From: Brevibacterium sediminis
GTDB lineage: Bacteria; Actinomycetota; Actinomycetes; Actinomycetales; Brevibacteriaceae
Length of the DNA: 35,829 nt
Direction of reading: 5' to 3'
Assembly (NCBI RefSeq): GCF_013623905.1
Contig: NZ_JABKDD010000023.1
Span: forward strand, 1 to 35,829
Below are positions 7,704 to 18,689 of the stretch, one piece after another; the stretch's first letter is position 1, and every line of letters begins with the position of its first letter. The notes under the pieces were generated by a model that did not search any database, had not been told where the DNA came from, and worked only from the letters and a program-made list of their open reading frames with translations. Made by a program: the position numbers and the translations under genes.

Positions 7704-9674
7704 ATGACTTCTGAAACCTCACTGACCTCGATCAGGCCTCAGGACGACCTGTACCAGCACATCAACGGCGAGTGGATCGACTCGTTCACGATCCCCGATG
7801 ACCGGGCCGGCGACGGAGCCATGCGTGAGCTCTTCGACACCGCAGAGACCAAGGTCCGCGACATCATCACCTCCGTGTCCGACGCCCCGCAGGAGCCGGG
7901 CTCCGAGGGGCAGAAGGTCGCCGACCTGTTCACCTCGTTCATGGATGTCGATCGCATCAACGAACTAGGAGTCGCCCCGCTGACCTCGACGTTCGCAGCC
8001 ATCGACGCCGCCGAGGACAAGTCTGAGCTCGCCGCCCTTCTCGCCCGGTTGGAGACCGAGGGTATCGGCGGTCTGCTCGGTGGGTACGTCACCGCCGATG
8101 CGAAGGACTCCGACGTCTACGCCCTCTATCTCGTCCAGGCCGGCATCTCCCTGCCCGACGAGGACTACTACTTCAACGACGACCACGCCGAGGTGCGCGC
8201 GAAGTTCCTCGCCCACGTACAGAAGATCGCGGCCCTTGCCGGCCTCGGTGAGAAGTCCGGGATCTCCGACGCTGAGGTGGCCGCCAAGGTGATGACGTTC
8301 GAGACCGAGCTCGCACGCCACCACTGGGACCGCGTGGCCTGCCGTGATGCGGAGAAGACGTACAACAAGTATTCGATCTCCGAGCTGCGCGACCTCGGTC
8401 CCGAGTTCGACTTCGACTCCTACCTGGGGATCCTCACCGCCGATGCGTCTGATCTGAAGTACCTCGTGGTCTCCCAGCCCTCATTCGTCACGGGCATGGC
8501 GAAGGTGTGGGCGGAGACCGACATCGAGACCATCAAGACGTGGTTGCGCTTCGTCGTAGTCTCCGACACCGCCTCGCTGCTCTCCGATGAGTTCGTCGAG
8601 GAGAACTTCGACTTCAACTCCCGCACTCTCTCGGGCACTCCTGCCCTGCGGGAGCGCTGGAAGCGCGGGGTCAGCCTCGTCGAGGGCTACCTCGGTGAGG
8701 CCGTGGGCAAACTCTACGTCTCAGCTGAGTTCCCGCCGTCGTCCAAGGACGCGATCGACCATCTCGTGGGCATGCTCATCAAGGCCTATGACAAGTCGAT
8801 CCGCGAGCTCGACTGGATGAGCGAGGAGACGAAGGAACGCGCCCTGGTCAAGCTCTCGAAGTTCACTCCGAAGGTCGGCTACCCGGAGGTGTGGCGGGAG
8901 TACCCGGCCGCGATCGACTCCTCCGACCTGGTGGGCAACGTGCGTCGCTGCTCGCAGGCCGAGCATGTGCGGCAGGTGAAGCGGATCGGCGGGCCCATCG
9001 ACCGCACGGAATGGCTGATGACCCCGCAGACGGTCAACGCCTACTACCACCCGGTGATGAACGAGATCGTCTTCCCGGCAGCGATCCTCCAGCCGCCGTT
9101 CTTCGACGCCTCCGGTGAGGTGGCCGCGAACTTCGGAGCGATCGGCGCGGTCATCGGCCACGAGATCGGTCACGGGTTCGACGATCAGGGATCGCGTTAT
9201 GACGGTGACGGCAACCTCGTCGACTGGTGGACCGAATCGGATCGGACCCTGTTCGAGGAGCGCACGAATGCGCTCATCGCCCAGTACGAAGAGCTGGTCC
9301 CGGCAGGTCTCGAACCGAATCAGCACGTCAACGGGGCGCTGACGGTCGGTGAGAACATCGGCGACCTCGGTGGTCTGTCGATCGGGTGGAAGGCGCTCGA
9401 GCTCGAGCTCGGTGAACGGGCGGGCACTCCGGGCGTGCCGGTGGCGCCGTCGGGCGAGCAGGCGAAGGCGTTCTTCGAGGCGTGGGCGAAGGCATGGCGG
9501 TCGAAGATGCGCACCGAGGAGCGTGTGCGCAGGCTGTCGATCGACCCGCATTCGCCGGAGGAGTTCCGCTGCAACCAGGTCGTGAAGAACATGACCGCCT
9601 TCCACGACACCTACGGCGTGGCAGAGGGCGACGGCATGTACTTAGCCCCCGACCAGCGAGTCACCATCTGGTAA
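7704..9674 (+). CDS. M13-family zinc metallopeptidase (PepO/neprilysin-like)
   Basis: Protein of 656 residues, the full family length. The N-terminal Peptidase_M13_N part opens with P-Q-D-D-L-Y-Q-H-I-N-G-E-W. The catalytic domain has N-A-Y-Y (about 444), the zinc site H-E-I-G-H (His486, Glu487, His490) followed by G-F-D-D-Q-G, and the third ligand Glu550 in G-E-N-I-G-D-L-G-G. No signal peptide or membrane anchor is seen, so it is predicted cytosolic, as in many actinomycete members. It cleaves oligopeptides. The stop is 3 nt before the 56-bp palindrome. Divergent from the phosphatase gene with 52 bp between starts. Confidence 0.95.
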   Translation: MTSETSLTSIRPQDDLYQHINGEWIDSFTIPDDRAGDGAMRELFDTAETKVRDIITSVSDAPQEPGSEGQKVADLFTSFMDVDRINELGVAPLTSTFAAIDAAEDKSELAALLARLETEGIGGLLGGYVTADAKDSDVYALYLVQAGISLPDEDYYFNDDHAEVRAKFLAHVQKIAALAGLGEKSGISDAEVAAKVMTFETELARHHWDRVACRDAEKTYNKYSISELRDLGPEFDFDSYLGILTADASDLKYLVVSQPSFVTGMAKVWAETDIETIKTWLRFVVVSDTASLLSDEFVEENFDFNSRTLSGTPALRERWKRGVSLVEGYLGEAVGKLYVSAEFPPSSKDAIDHLVGMLIKAYDKSIRELDWMSEETKERALVKLSKFTPKVGYPEVWREYPAAIDSSDLVGNVRRCSQAEHVRQVKRIGGPIDRTEWLMTPQTVNAYYHPVMNEIVFPAAILQPPFFDASGEVAANFGAIGAVIGHEIGHGFDDQGSRYDGDGNLVDWWTESDRTLFEERTNALIAQYEELVPAGLEPNQHVNGALTVGENIGDLGGLSIGWKALELELGERAGTPGVPVAPSGEQAKAFFEAWAKAWRSKMRTEERVRRLSIDPHSPEEFRCNQVVKNMTAFHDTYGVAEGDGMYLAPDQRVTIW

Positions 9675-9677
9675 TTG

Positions 9678-9733
9678 CTACCTGACGGCGGCCCAGCAAC
9701 CTCGCGCGAGGTTGCTGGGCCGCCGTCAGGTAG
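9678..9733. repeat. Perfect 56-bp palindrome (intact copy), probable bidirectional terminator
   Basis: Two 28-bp arms are exactly inverted around the centre at 9705/9706, with no unpaired loop in the DNA. It begins with CTACCTGACGG and ends with its complement. It sits between the convergent M13 peptidase and DUF1684 genes. A copy lacking 11 bp of one arm is at 284-328, so this is a repeat family and not just a local terminator. Confidence 0.9.
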
Positions 9734-9775
9734 TTCTGGGAGGAAACGGGCGCTGGGACTGAAGCGGGACGGCCC

Positions 9776-11425
9776 TCAGCGGTGGTGTCGGATGAGGGCG
9801 ACCATGCGATAGTCGAATTCCTGCCAGCTCGTGATCGAGGCGCCGGATTCCATCACCGACTGGAAGTCCTCGACTTCGGTGCGGTCGGACTCGAGCGGAA
9901 TGTTGAAGGGCATCTCCACGTAGATCAGCCCGCTGGCGTCGGTGTGGACGATGTCGAATCCGGCCTGCTTCGGGTCGAGTTCGTTGTTCATCACGATGAG
10001 CAGACGCTCCGCCGACGCCTCGTATTCGGTTTCGATGCCGTCGACGTAGCCCTGCTGCGAACGCAGCTCCCGCTGGGCCTGGATGACGAACGCCGAGTAC
10101 GCGCCGATGCCGATGACCGGAATCCGTGAGGTCAGCGCTTCGGTGGCGACATCGATGAGCCGCGACCGGGCCTTGCGCCCCAGCGGCGACAGATCCCCGC
10201 CTGACATCGCAACCCCGTCGAAGCCGACGAGCGAGATCCGCCCGTCGTCGTGGTTGGGGTTGAGGATGGTGATGTCGAGGCCGAAACGCGAATACCAGGG
10301 GCGGGTCACCTCGGCGCTCTCTTCGTCCCACCACACGTAGAAGAGGAACGGCACGTTGATCCCGGCCTCCGAGTAGAAGAACGGGGGGCGCCGCTCACCT
10401 GCGGTGACGTCGAAGGGAACGACGTTTCCCTCGATCGGGGCCGGGCAGGTGGCGAATGAGGTGAACGCGAACGGGTAGTTCACCGCACGGTTGAAATCGA
10501 TGACGAGCGACCCGTCCTGATTCGGCACTCCGAGGTCGATGGTCCGCCACGCCGCGGTGGTGCTCCCGTTCGTCGAATCGTGGAAGTCCAACTGGAGCCC
10601 GGTCTTCGGGCACCCGGTGGCGAGCAGGCTCACCTCACCGTGCGAGGTCTCGAAGGTGACGGTTCCCGCCGCCTGTGTCTGCAGCTGCAGGTCCTCTTGG
10701 GCGGTTTCGATCGTGTAGGTCTTGAACGGGTCGAACCTGGTGAACCGGGCGAGGAAGACGAAGTCCGGGTCCGGGTCGAAGACCGGGACCTCGAAGAACT
10801 TCCCGAGCAGCGGGGACTTCGAATTGCGCACACGCACACCGAGGCGGCCGCCCCGATCGATGAGTTCGTAGAGGACGTTGCCGACGGTGAACCAGTTGAG
10901 CGAGCCGCCGTTCGGAAGCTTCGCGCTGAACCCGTTCTCTTCCACGCGGACCTGAGGCTTGGCGGGCGCTGCTGCGTGCCCGTCAGATCCCGCACCGGGT
11001 CCGGCGTCCGTTCCAGCAGAAGAGTCGGCACCCGCAGCGTCTGCCGCAGCCGCGCCCGCACCGGACTGGTCCATCACCCTCGGCAGAGTCGAGGTGTCGC
11101 TGGGCACGGCCGGGCTGGTCGCCCGCGTCGGCCCCGAGTTGGTCACACCCGTGCCGTTCGTCCCGTTCCCACCGGCAGCCGACTCACCGTTGCCGACCTT
11201 GCTGAGCAGGTCGAATGTCTCGGCTGCGGGGCCGGCCTTGATTCCGGTCTTCAGGGATACGGTCACCCATCCGTCGTCGACGGTGAACGTGCCGGGGGCG
11301 TCGGTCCAGGTCGATTCGGCGTCGAGCCAGTGGAGTCCGACGACGCTGAGCCAGCCGAACGGTTTCGCAAGGGCTGAGTTCCGTGAGTCGCGCCAGGTGT
11401 TCCACTCCGTCACGAACTGGTTCAC
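9776..11425 (-). CDS. DUF1684-domain protein with Ala/Gly-rich insert and uncharacterised C-terminal region
   Basis: Protein of 549 residues, about twice the usual DUF1684 length. The N-terminus has the family pattern W-R-D-S-R-N-S-A-L then G-W-L-S-V-V-G-L-H-W-L. After about residue 80 there is a low-complexity Gly/Ser/Thr/Ala segment of some 85 residues. The DUF1684 core then resumes, ending with D-F-N-R-A-V-N-Y-P-F-A-F-T-S-F-A-T-C-P-A-P. The last 200 or so residues are not part of the family as I know it and I do not recognise them. No signal peptide or transmembrane helix is evident. The GTG at 11425 is chosen because AAGGAG lies 8 nt before it. The GTG at 11434 is too close to that site. 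Confidence 0.8.
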   Translation of the reverse strand: MNQFVTEWNTWRDSRNSALAKPFGWLSVVGLHWLDAESTWTDAPGTFTVDDGWVTVSLKTGIKAGPAAETFDLLSKVGNGESAAGGNGTNGTGVTNSGPTRATSPAVPSDTSTLPRVMDQSGAGAAAADAAGADSSAGTDAGPGAGSDGHAAAPAKPQVRVEENGFSAKLPNGGSLNWFTVGNVLYELIDRGGRLGVRVRNSKSPLLGKFFEVPVFDPDPDFVFLARFTRFDPFKTYTIETAQEDLQLQTQAAGTVTFETSHGEVSLLATGCPKTGLQLDFHDSTNGSTTAAWRTIDLGVPNQDGSLVIDFNRAVNYPFAFTSFATCPAPIEGNVVPFDVTAGERRPPFFYSEAGINVPFLFYVWWDEESAEVTRPWYSRFGLDITILNPNHDDGRISLVGFDGVAMSGGDLSPLGRKARSRLIDVATEALTSRIPVIGIGAYSAFVIQAQRELRSQQGYVDGIETEYEASAERLLIVMNNELDPKQAGFDIVHTDASGLIYVEMPFNIPLESDRTEVEDFQSVMESGASITSWQEFDYRMVALIRHHR

Positions 11426-11560
11426 GTCGAACACTCCTTGCCGTCGCTGGTGCGGTCGCAGGGTCGCTGCCCCCGCCTGATTCTCGGACCCGGTGGCAAC
11501 CCGGCGTCTGAGGCCTGATCTTCTTCTCCTCCAAACTACCGCAAACGATAGGCTGGGGAA

Positions 11561-12865
11561 ATGAATGAATCACTCCCGAGACCGGATGTGGCCGCGACGA
11601 CAGCGGCCGACCTCGGCGACTTCGTCAGCGCATCTCCCAGCTCCTACCACGCGGTGGACACCGCGGCGAAACGCCTGGAAGAGGCCGGTTTCTCCCGCCT
11701 CGACGAGTCCGTTCCCTGGGCGCTGACGCCCGGAACCGGGCACTACGTCATCCGCGACGGCGCGCTCATCGCGTGGATGAATCCCACCGTCACCGAGGCG
11801 GCTCCCCGGTTCCGTGTGTTCGGTTCCCACACCGATTCCCCGGCGTTCAAACTCAAACCCGGCGGCGAGTTCACCGCCGAAGGCACCCGGCAGGTCGGGG
11901 TGGAGATCTACGGCGGGCCGCTGCTGAACTCGTGGCTCGATCGTGAGCTCGCCTTCGCGGGTCGACTCAGCCTCGCCGACGGCAGCATCGTACTCGCCCA
12001 CACCGGGCCGATCGCCCGCATCCCGCAGCTCGCGATCCACCTCGACCGGCAGGTCAATGAGGGTCTTGCCCTGGACAAGCAGCGTCACACCACTCCCGTC
12101 ATCGGCCTGGCCGACCTCGCCGAGGCGGACATCATCGAGCTGCTCGCAGAGTCGTCCGGGGTCGATGCCGAGTCCGTCGTCGGCCACGATGTCTACACCA
12201 TTCCCGTTCAGGAGCCGGCCCTCTTCGGTGCCGCCGAAGAGTTCTTCGCCTCGCCGAGGCTGGACAACCTCCTGTCCGTCCACTCCGGCGTCACCGCGCT
12301 CACCCAGCTCGATACTGACGGGCTCGACGGCATCCCCCTGTTCGCGGCGTTCGATCATGAGGAGATCGGGTCGAATTCGCGTTCGGGCGCGTGCGGTCCG
12401 TTCCTCGCCGATGTCACCGAGCGCATCGTCGCCTCCTTGCTGCCGCAGTCGACGCGCAGCGATTATCTCGCGTCGATGGCCACCTCGGTGTGTGTCTCCT
12501 CCGATGCCGGGCATGCTGCCCATCCGAACTATCCGGAACGGCACGATCCGCATGTCCGCCCCCGCCTCGGCGGCGGTCCCCTGCTCAAGCTCAACGCTCA
12601 GCAGCGCTACGCCACGGATGCGGTGGGCACCACCGTGTGGTCGCAGGCGTGCGCGGTCGCCGGGGTCGAGTACCAGGATTTCGTGTCGAACAATGCGATG
12701 CCCTGCGGGTCGACGATCGGACCGCTGACCGCGACCCGGCTGGGCATGACGACCGTCGATGTGGGCCCGGCTCTGTACTCGATGCACTCGGCCCGCGAAA
12801 TGGTCGCGGTCTCCGACGTCGTCGCCCTCGGCGCCGCTGCGAAGGCGTTCCTCCAGGGCAGCTGA
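11561..12865 (+). CDS. M18-family aminopeptidase (aspartyl aminopeptidase type)
   Basis: Protein of 434 residues, full length. The first metal ligand is His90 in F-G-S-H-T-D-S-P-A-F. R-L-D-N-L-L-S-V-H follows, then F-D-H-E-E-I-G-S with the catalytic and metal-binding acids (about 265-268), D-A-G-H-A-A-H-P-N-Y, and the C-terminal ligand region D-V-G-P-A-L-Y-S-M-H-S-A-R-E. It is a cytosolic dizinc exopeptidase that removes N-terminal, mainly acidic, residues. A TAGGCT box (11549-11554) lies 6 nt before the ATG, suggesting a leaderless mRNA, though no good -35 is seen. GGGGAA directly before the ATG is too close for normal ribosome binding. Divergent from the DUF1684 gene. Confidence 0.93.
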   Translation: MNESLPRPDVAATTAADLGDFVSASPSSYHAVDTAAKRLEEAGFSRLDESVPWALTPGTGHYVIRDGALIAWMNPTVTEAAPRFRVFGSHTDSPAFKLKPGGEFTAEGTRQVGVEIYGGPLLNSWLDRELAFAGRLSLADGSIVLAHTGPIARIPQLAIHLDRQVNEGLALDKQRHTTPVIGLADLAEADIIELLAESSGVDAESVVGHDVYTIPVQEPALFGAAEEFFASPRLDNLLSVHSGVTALTQLDTDGLDGIPLFAAFDHEEIGSNSRSGACGPFLADVTERIVASLLPQSTRSDYLASMATSVCVSSDAGHAAHPNYPERHDPHVRPRLGGGPLLKLNAQQRYATDAVGTTVWSQACAVAGVEYQDFVSNNAMPCGSTIGPLTATRLGMTTVDVGPALYSMHSAREMVAVSDVVALGAAAKAFLQGS

Positions 12866-12931
12866 CCCCATTCCCGTCGCTCAAGGAGCCACGGTTGTCC
12901 TCACTGCGTCAGTCGTGATACGAATGGCACG

Positions 12932-14840
<1,909 letters not shown>

Positions 14841-14864
14841 GTCCGGCTCCGGGCCGGATCCCGT

Positions 14865-14897
14865 CCGTCGGCCCTCAGAACAACTGAGGGCCGACGG
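14865..14897 (+). terminator. thiC terminator
   Basis: A perfect 14-bp stem (14865-14878 with 14884-14897) with the 5-nt loop AACAA begins 24 bp after the thiC stop. Confidence 0.85.
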
Positions 14898-14970
14898 CCA
14901 CGGCGAAAACTGCCCGAGGGTCGCACGGCCCGCCGTGCGTAGCGGGGTGCTCCGCTCCTCGTCAGCGTCG

Positions 14971-15030
14971 TTCAAGGCGGAGCGCGCCTATCGGACTGTA
15001 CACAGATCGACAGACGCGCTCCGCCTTGAA
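14971..15030 (+). repeat. 60-bp intergenic hairpin repeat, best-conserved copy
   Basis: The 16-bp arms TTCAAGGCGGAGCGCG (14971-14986) and their exact complement (15015-15030) enclose a 28-nt loop. It is about 85 percent identical to 18598-18657, and the similarity extends upstream (CAGCGTCG before the left arm). It lies between the convergent thiC and TRAP receptor genes and may also end transcription of the latter. Confidence 0.85.
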
Positions 15031-15052
15031 CGAGCGGTTGGTCAGCTCGCAC

Positions 15053-16045
15053 TTACTTATTCAGCTCGTCCAGTGCTTTCTGCGAGCCCGGGTGCAGCTT
15101 GATCGGCTCCGGCGGTTCGGCGGTGTCGAGGTTGATCTCCTTCGCCGCGGCATGCACCTTGACCAGGTCGTCCTTTTTGTCGAAGAGGAGCTTCGTCAGA
15201 GCACAGGCCGTGCCTTCGTCCATGTCATTGCGGACCATGAGCACGTTCGGGGTGACGATCGTCTTCACCGTGTCGACGCCCTTGTACGTGTCACCGGGGA
15301 TCTCTGCCACCTCGTAGACGGGGTTGATCTCCTTCATCTTCCCCTCGAGGTCGGAGATGTCGAGGATCTCGACGTCCTTGCCGTTCGAGGTGAAGAGGTC
15401 GGTGACTCCTGCCGTGGGCAGTCCGCCGGACCACACCATGCCGTCGATGGTTCCGTCCTTCATCCCGTCGACGGTCTTCGACAGGTCGAGGCGCTGTTTG
15501 GTCACGTCCCCGTCCTTGAGTCCGGCCGATTCGATGAGACGGTTGGCGATGACCTCGGTGCCGGACTTCGGCGAACCGGTCGAGATGGTCTTGCCCTTGA
15601 AGTCCTCGACCGAGTCGATTTCGGCATCCTTGCGCACGACGACGTGAGTGAAGTTGTCGTAGATGCGCGAGAGCGCGGAGATGTCCTCGGCCTCCTTGAA
15701 GTCCGCATCCCCCGACACTGCGTCGGCAGCGGTATCGGCCAGGGAGAACGCGATGTCGAAGTCTCCGCTGGACAGCTGTTGGAGATTCTGCACGGAGGCG
15801 CCGGTCTCCGACGCTGTGGCCTTGAGGTCGGAGTTGTCGGAGATCACCTGCGCCAGACCGCCGCCGAGCACGTAGTACACGCCGGTCGAGTTGCCGGTGG
15901 CGATGGTGATCTGCCCCGAGGCGGCGGTGCAGCCGTCTCCGCCTTCTGCGGCGGGCTCGGCTTCGCGCTTGCCACCGCATGAACTCATCGTCAGCACTGC
16001 GGCCAGGGCCGCAGCGGCGATCGTGAACGTCCTTGTTCGCTTCAT
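15053..16045 (-). CDS. TAXI-family TRAP transporter solute-binding lipoprotein
   Basis: Protein of 330 residues. The signal peptide has a basic start K-R-T-R-T and ends near L-T-M-S-S-C, giving a lipidated Cys23. The mature part starts with I-T-I-A-T-G-N-S-T-G-V-Y-Y, the signature of TAXI receptors. It goes on with E-T-G-A-S-V-Q-N-L and the central S-T-G-S-P-K-S-G-T-E block. It delivers a ligand to the fused permease encoded just upstream. The ligand is unknown; dicarboxylates or amino acids such as glutamate are typical for relatives. The ATG at 16045 is chosen because AAAGGGA lies upstream and the signal peptide then begins normally. Confidence 0.93.
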   Translation of the reverse strand: MKRTRTFTIAAAALAAVLTMSSCGGKREAEPAAEGGDGCTAASGQITIATGNSTGVYYVLGGGLAQVISDNSDLKATASETGASVQNLQQLSSGDFDIAFSLADTAADAVSGDADFKEAEDISALSRIYDNFTHVVVRKDAEIDSVEDFKGKTISTGSPKSGTEVIANRLIESAGLKDGDVTKQRLDLSKTVDGMKDGTIDGMVWSGGLPTAGVTDLFTSNGKDVEILDISDLEGKMKEINPVYEVAEIPGDTYKGVDTVKTIVTPNVLMVRNDMDEGTACALTKLLFDKKDDLVKVHAAAKEINLDTAEPPEPIKLHPGSQKALDELNK

Positions 16046-16061
16046 GGACTTCGTCCCTTTC

Positions 16062-18383
16062 TCAATTGGTCCCGGCCGGTGTTCCGGACGAGGGTGGTGC
16101 ATCGGTGGGTCCGTCACCGGATCCTCCTGCGCCGGGTGTACCCGTGCCGGTTGCGTTCGACGGTGCCTCATCCTTCGCCGAGGCGGCCGGTCCAACCGCA
16201 GTTCCCGTCGCCGAGGAGGTCGCCGGCTTGCGTCGGAGGATGAGGTGGATGACGACGGCGAGGGCAAGGGCCGCGAAGCCGACCATCATCGACAGCGGCT
16301 GCAGGTAGAGGAGCGCGCCGGCGGCGAGGAAGCACAGGATCCGCTCGGGCCAGCCGGCGCGGCGGATGATCCATCCGCCTGCACCCGCGGCCAAGGCAGC
16401 GACTGCGCAGGCCGAGACGAGGAAGGTCCAGACCGCGCCGAGGAACCCTCCCTGAGCGACCAATGCGGCACCTTCGGGGGTGAAGGTGAAGGCCAGGGGG
16501 ACGAGGAATGCGGGGATCGCGTACTTGCAGGCCTGCCACATGGTGGCGATGACGCGGCCGCCGGTGATCGCCGAGGAGGCGACCGCCGCCAGTGCGGTCG
16601 GCGGGGAGACCTCGGAGAGGACTGCGTAGTAGAAGATGAACATCGCCGCGGCCGCCTCGGGGACTCCGAGGGTGATGAGGGCTGGGCCGACGATGACCCA
16701 GCTGATGATGAACGAGGCGGTCACCGGCACTGCCAGACCGAGCACCGTCACCGCAACTGCAGCGAAGATGCAGGTGAGGATCAGGACGACCGTCGGATTG
16801 TTCGAGAACGCTTGGGCTCCCTTGATGAGGATGTCGGAGATGACCTGGCCGAGCCCGGTCTTCGTGATCGTCGAGACGATGATGCCGGCGGCGGCACATA
16901 CGCTCGTCACCGGCAGAACCGAGCGGATGCCCGTCGACAGGGCCCCATAGAACACGTCCCAGACGGCGCGGAGGATCGTGGCGGGTTCGCCTCGGCGAGC
17001 GAGGATGATCTCGATGATGCCGAATCCGATGCCTACGAGCGTCGCGTAGACGACGGCTTTGAACGGTGCCATGCCGAGGGCGAGGAAGACGACGATGATG
17101 CCCAGGGAGATGAAGTGGTAGAAGCCCTTTTTGAAGATCGGCCATGACCGCAGCCCCGGCGGCGGGGTGTAGTCGACTTCGATCTTCCGGGAGTCGATTT
17201 CGATGGCGAGGAAGATGCCGAGGTAGTACAGGAGGGTGGGCACGACTGCCCACAGAAGGACGAGTCCGTAGGAGACGTTGAGCAGCTCGGCGATGATGAA
17301 GGCCGCGGCACCGAGCGTCGGCGGGGACAGGATCGCGCCGATGCCGGAGGCGGCAAGCATGCCGCCGGCGTTCTCCTTCGGATAGCCGGCTCTTTTGAGC
17401 ACCGGCCAGGTGACCGCGCCGAGCGAGACGGCCGTGGCCGTGCCCGAGCCGGAGACCGTGCCGAGGAGGAATCCGGACAGTGCCACGGTGCGTCCGGGTG
17501 CTGCCTTGGATTTCTTGAACAGGGAGAAGCTGAGGTCGATGAAGAAGCTGGCGGCGCCGGTCTTGTCGAGCACGGCTCCGTAGATGGTGAACAGCACGAT
17601 GTAGGTCGCGGCCACGTCGAGTGGGATTCCGTAGAAACCGGAGGCGTCGTTGTACAGGGCGTTGACGATCTGGTCGAAGTTCTGCCCGGCATGCGAACCC
17701 GGCCAGTTCACGGGGATGTAGGAGCCGTAGTAGCTGTAGAGGAAGAAGACGATGCAGAAGATCGGCAGGATGAGTCCGGTGGTCCGGCGGGTCGCTTCGA
17801 GGATGAGCAGAAGCAGGACCCCGCCCATGATGACGTCGAGGCCGGTCAGCGATCCCTGCCGGTTGAGGAATTCGTTGAATCCGCCGGAGAAGAACGGCAG
17901 CACCGGATAGGCGCAGGTGAGGAAGGTGATGACGACGAGTGCCCAATCGATGATCGACGGGTTGTCGTTCTTCGCCCGTCTCCGCTTCGGCGATGTCGAG
18001 GATTTCGCCGAGGCGGCCCCCGCCTCGGCGCCGGCCGTGCCCACGACCCCTGCCCCGTCCGTCGAAACCGCCCCAGCCGCCTCCGCGGCTTTGTCGGCCG
18101 CTACGGCTTTGCGACCGAATCCGGGCCGATAGCAGACGAAGACCAGCGGCAGCACGAAGGCGAGGAACCACATGAGGTAGAACTGGTTGCCCTGCCGCAG
18201 AGGGAAGAACACCTGGTTGAGCACGAAGAGCGAGACGACGAAGCAGACGATGCCGACGCCGAGGTCGAGTCTGCGCGTCAGCGTCCGCTGCGGCAGCTCT
18301 TCGTCGTATTGAGCGATGAGCTCGTCGACGTCGGTCTGCTGCACCGAGTCTGTCGAAGCGGCCTCGGCAGTGCGTCCGGACAT
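16062..18383 (-). CDS. TAXI-type TRAP transporter fused permease (DctQ-DctM)
   Basis: Protein of 773 residues with about 18 membrane segments. The N-terminal part carries small-subunit-like helices. An Ala/Gly-rich cytoplasmic insert at about residues 100-145 contains two GCCGAGGCGG motif copies in the DNA. The large DctM domain follows, with G-S-G-T-A-T-A-V-S-L-G, A-S-G-I-G-A-I-L-S-P-P-T-L-G-A and S-E-V-S-P-P-T-A-L-A-A-V-A. The C-terminus is a hydrophilic Gly/Ser/Pro tail. It is a secondary, probably Na+-driven, importer working with the TAXI receptor. The receptor gene starts 16 bp after this stop, so the two form an operon. The ATG at 18383 is chosen because GGAAGG lies 6 nt before it; the ATG at 18389 is also possible. 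Confidence 0.93.
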   Translation of the reverse strand: MSGRTAEAASTDSVQQTDVDELIAQYDEELPQRTLTRRLDLGVGIVCFVVSLFVLNQVFFPLRQGNQFYLMWFLAFVLPLVFVCYRPGFGRKAVAADKAAEAAGAVSTDGAGVVGTAGAEAGAASAKSSTSPKRRRAKNDNPSIIDWALVVITFLTCAYPVLPFFSGGFNEFLNRQGSLTGLDVIMGGVLLLLILEATRRTTGLILPIFCIVFFLYSYYGSYIPVNWPGSHAGQNFDQIVNALYNDASGFYGIPLDVAATYIVLFTIYGAVLDKTGAASFFIDLSFSLFKKSKAAPGRTVALSGFLLGTVSGSGTATAVSLGAVTWPVLKRAGYPKENAGGMLAASGIGAILSPPTLGAAAFIIAELLNVSYGLVLLWAVVPTLLYYLGIFLAIEIDSRKIEVDYTPPPGLRSWPIFKKGFYHFISLGIIVVFLALGMAPFKAVVYATLVGIGFGIIEIILARRGEPATILRAVWDVFYGALSTGIRSVLPVTSVCAAAGIIVSTITKTGLGQVISDILIKGAQAFSNNPTVVLILTCIFAAVAVTVLGLAVPVTASFIISWVIVGPALITLGVPEAAAAMFIFYYAVLSEVSPPTALAAVASSAITGGRVIATMWQACKYAIPAFLVPLAFTFTPEGAALVAQGGFLGAVWTFLVSACAVAALAAGAGGWIIRRAGWPERILCFLAAGALLYLQPLSMMVGFAALALAVVIHLILRRKPATSSATGTAVGPAASAKDEAPSNATGTGTPGAGGSGDGPTDAPPSSGTPAGTN

Positions 18384-18444
18384 CCTCATCCTTCCAAATG
18401 TTCGAAAGAGAGCAGCCGCGATCACCGTCGACCAGCGCCACTCG

Positions 18445-18475
18445 ATCACCTCAATGTGAACTCCCTCACAATATA
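18445..18475 (-). promoter_or_regulatory. Candidate TRAP operon promoter and operator
   Basis: On the minus strand TATATT (18475-18470) is an AT-rich -10 candidate in an otherwise GC-rich stretch. Just downstream, a loose dyad with TCAC and GTGA half-sites lies at 18446-18458. No convincing -35 box is seen. The rest of the 306-bp gap 18384-18689 holds the 60-bp repeat and the amidohydrolase -10 box. Confidence 0.3.
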
Positions 18476-18597
18476 CCGGGGCGCTGACATGACCAGGTCG
18501 GTCGACCGCGCGTTCGAGACCCTTGATGGGATCGTTATCCGCAGTGCCGAAGAATGAGAATCAGCGAGCCGCTCCTCCGCTCTCCTCTTCAGCGTCG

Positions 18598-18657
18598 TTC
18601 AAGGCGGGACGCGCCCATCGAACGGCACACAGACCGACAGACGCGCCACGCCTTGAA
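18598..18657 (+). repeat. 60-bp intergenic hairpin repeat, third copy
   Basis: About 85 percent identical to 14971-15030 over exactly 60 bp, in the same orientation, with shared CAGCGTCG upstream. The arms keep pairing except for a few central positions. Unlike the other two copies it lies between divergent genes. Its right end supplies TTGAAT (18653-18658), which stands 19 bp before the amidohydrolase -10 box. Confidence 0.85.
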
Positions 18658-18689
18658 TGAGCAGTTCGGAGACGTTGTAGGTTGACGGT

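Noticed and set aside
16168..18441. Very long second minus-strand frame inside the TRAP permease gene
   Set aside because: It is Arg/His/Pro-rich with no family feature. The overlapping frame encodes an obvious TRAP permease with a good start site.
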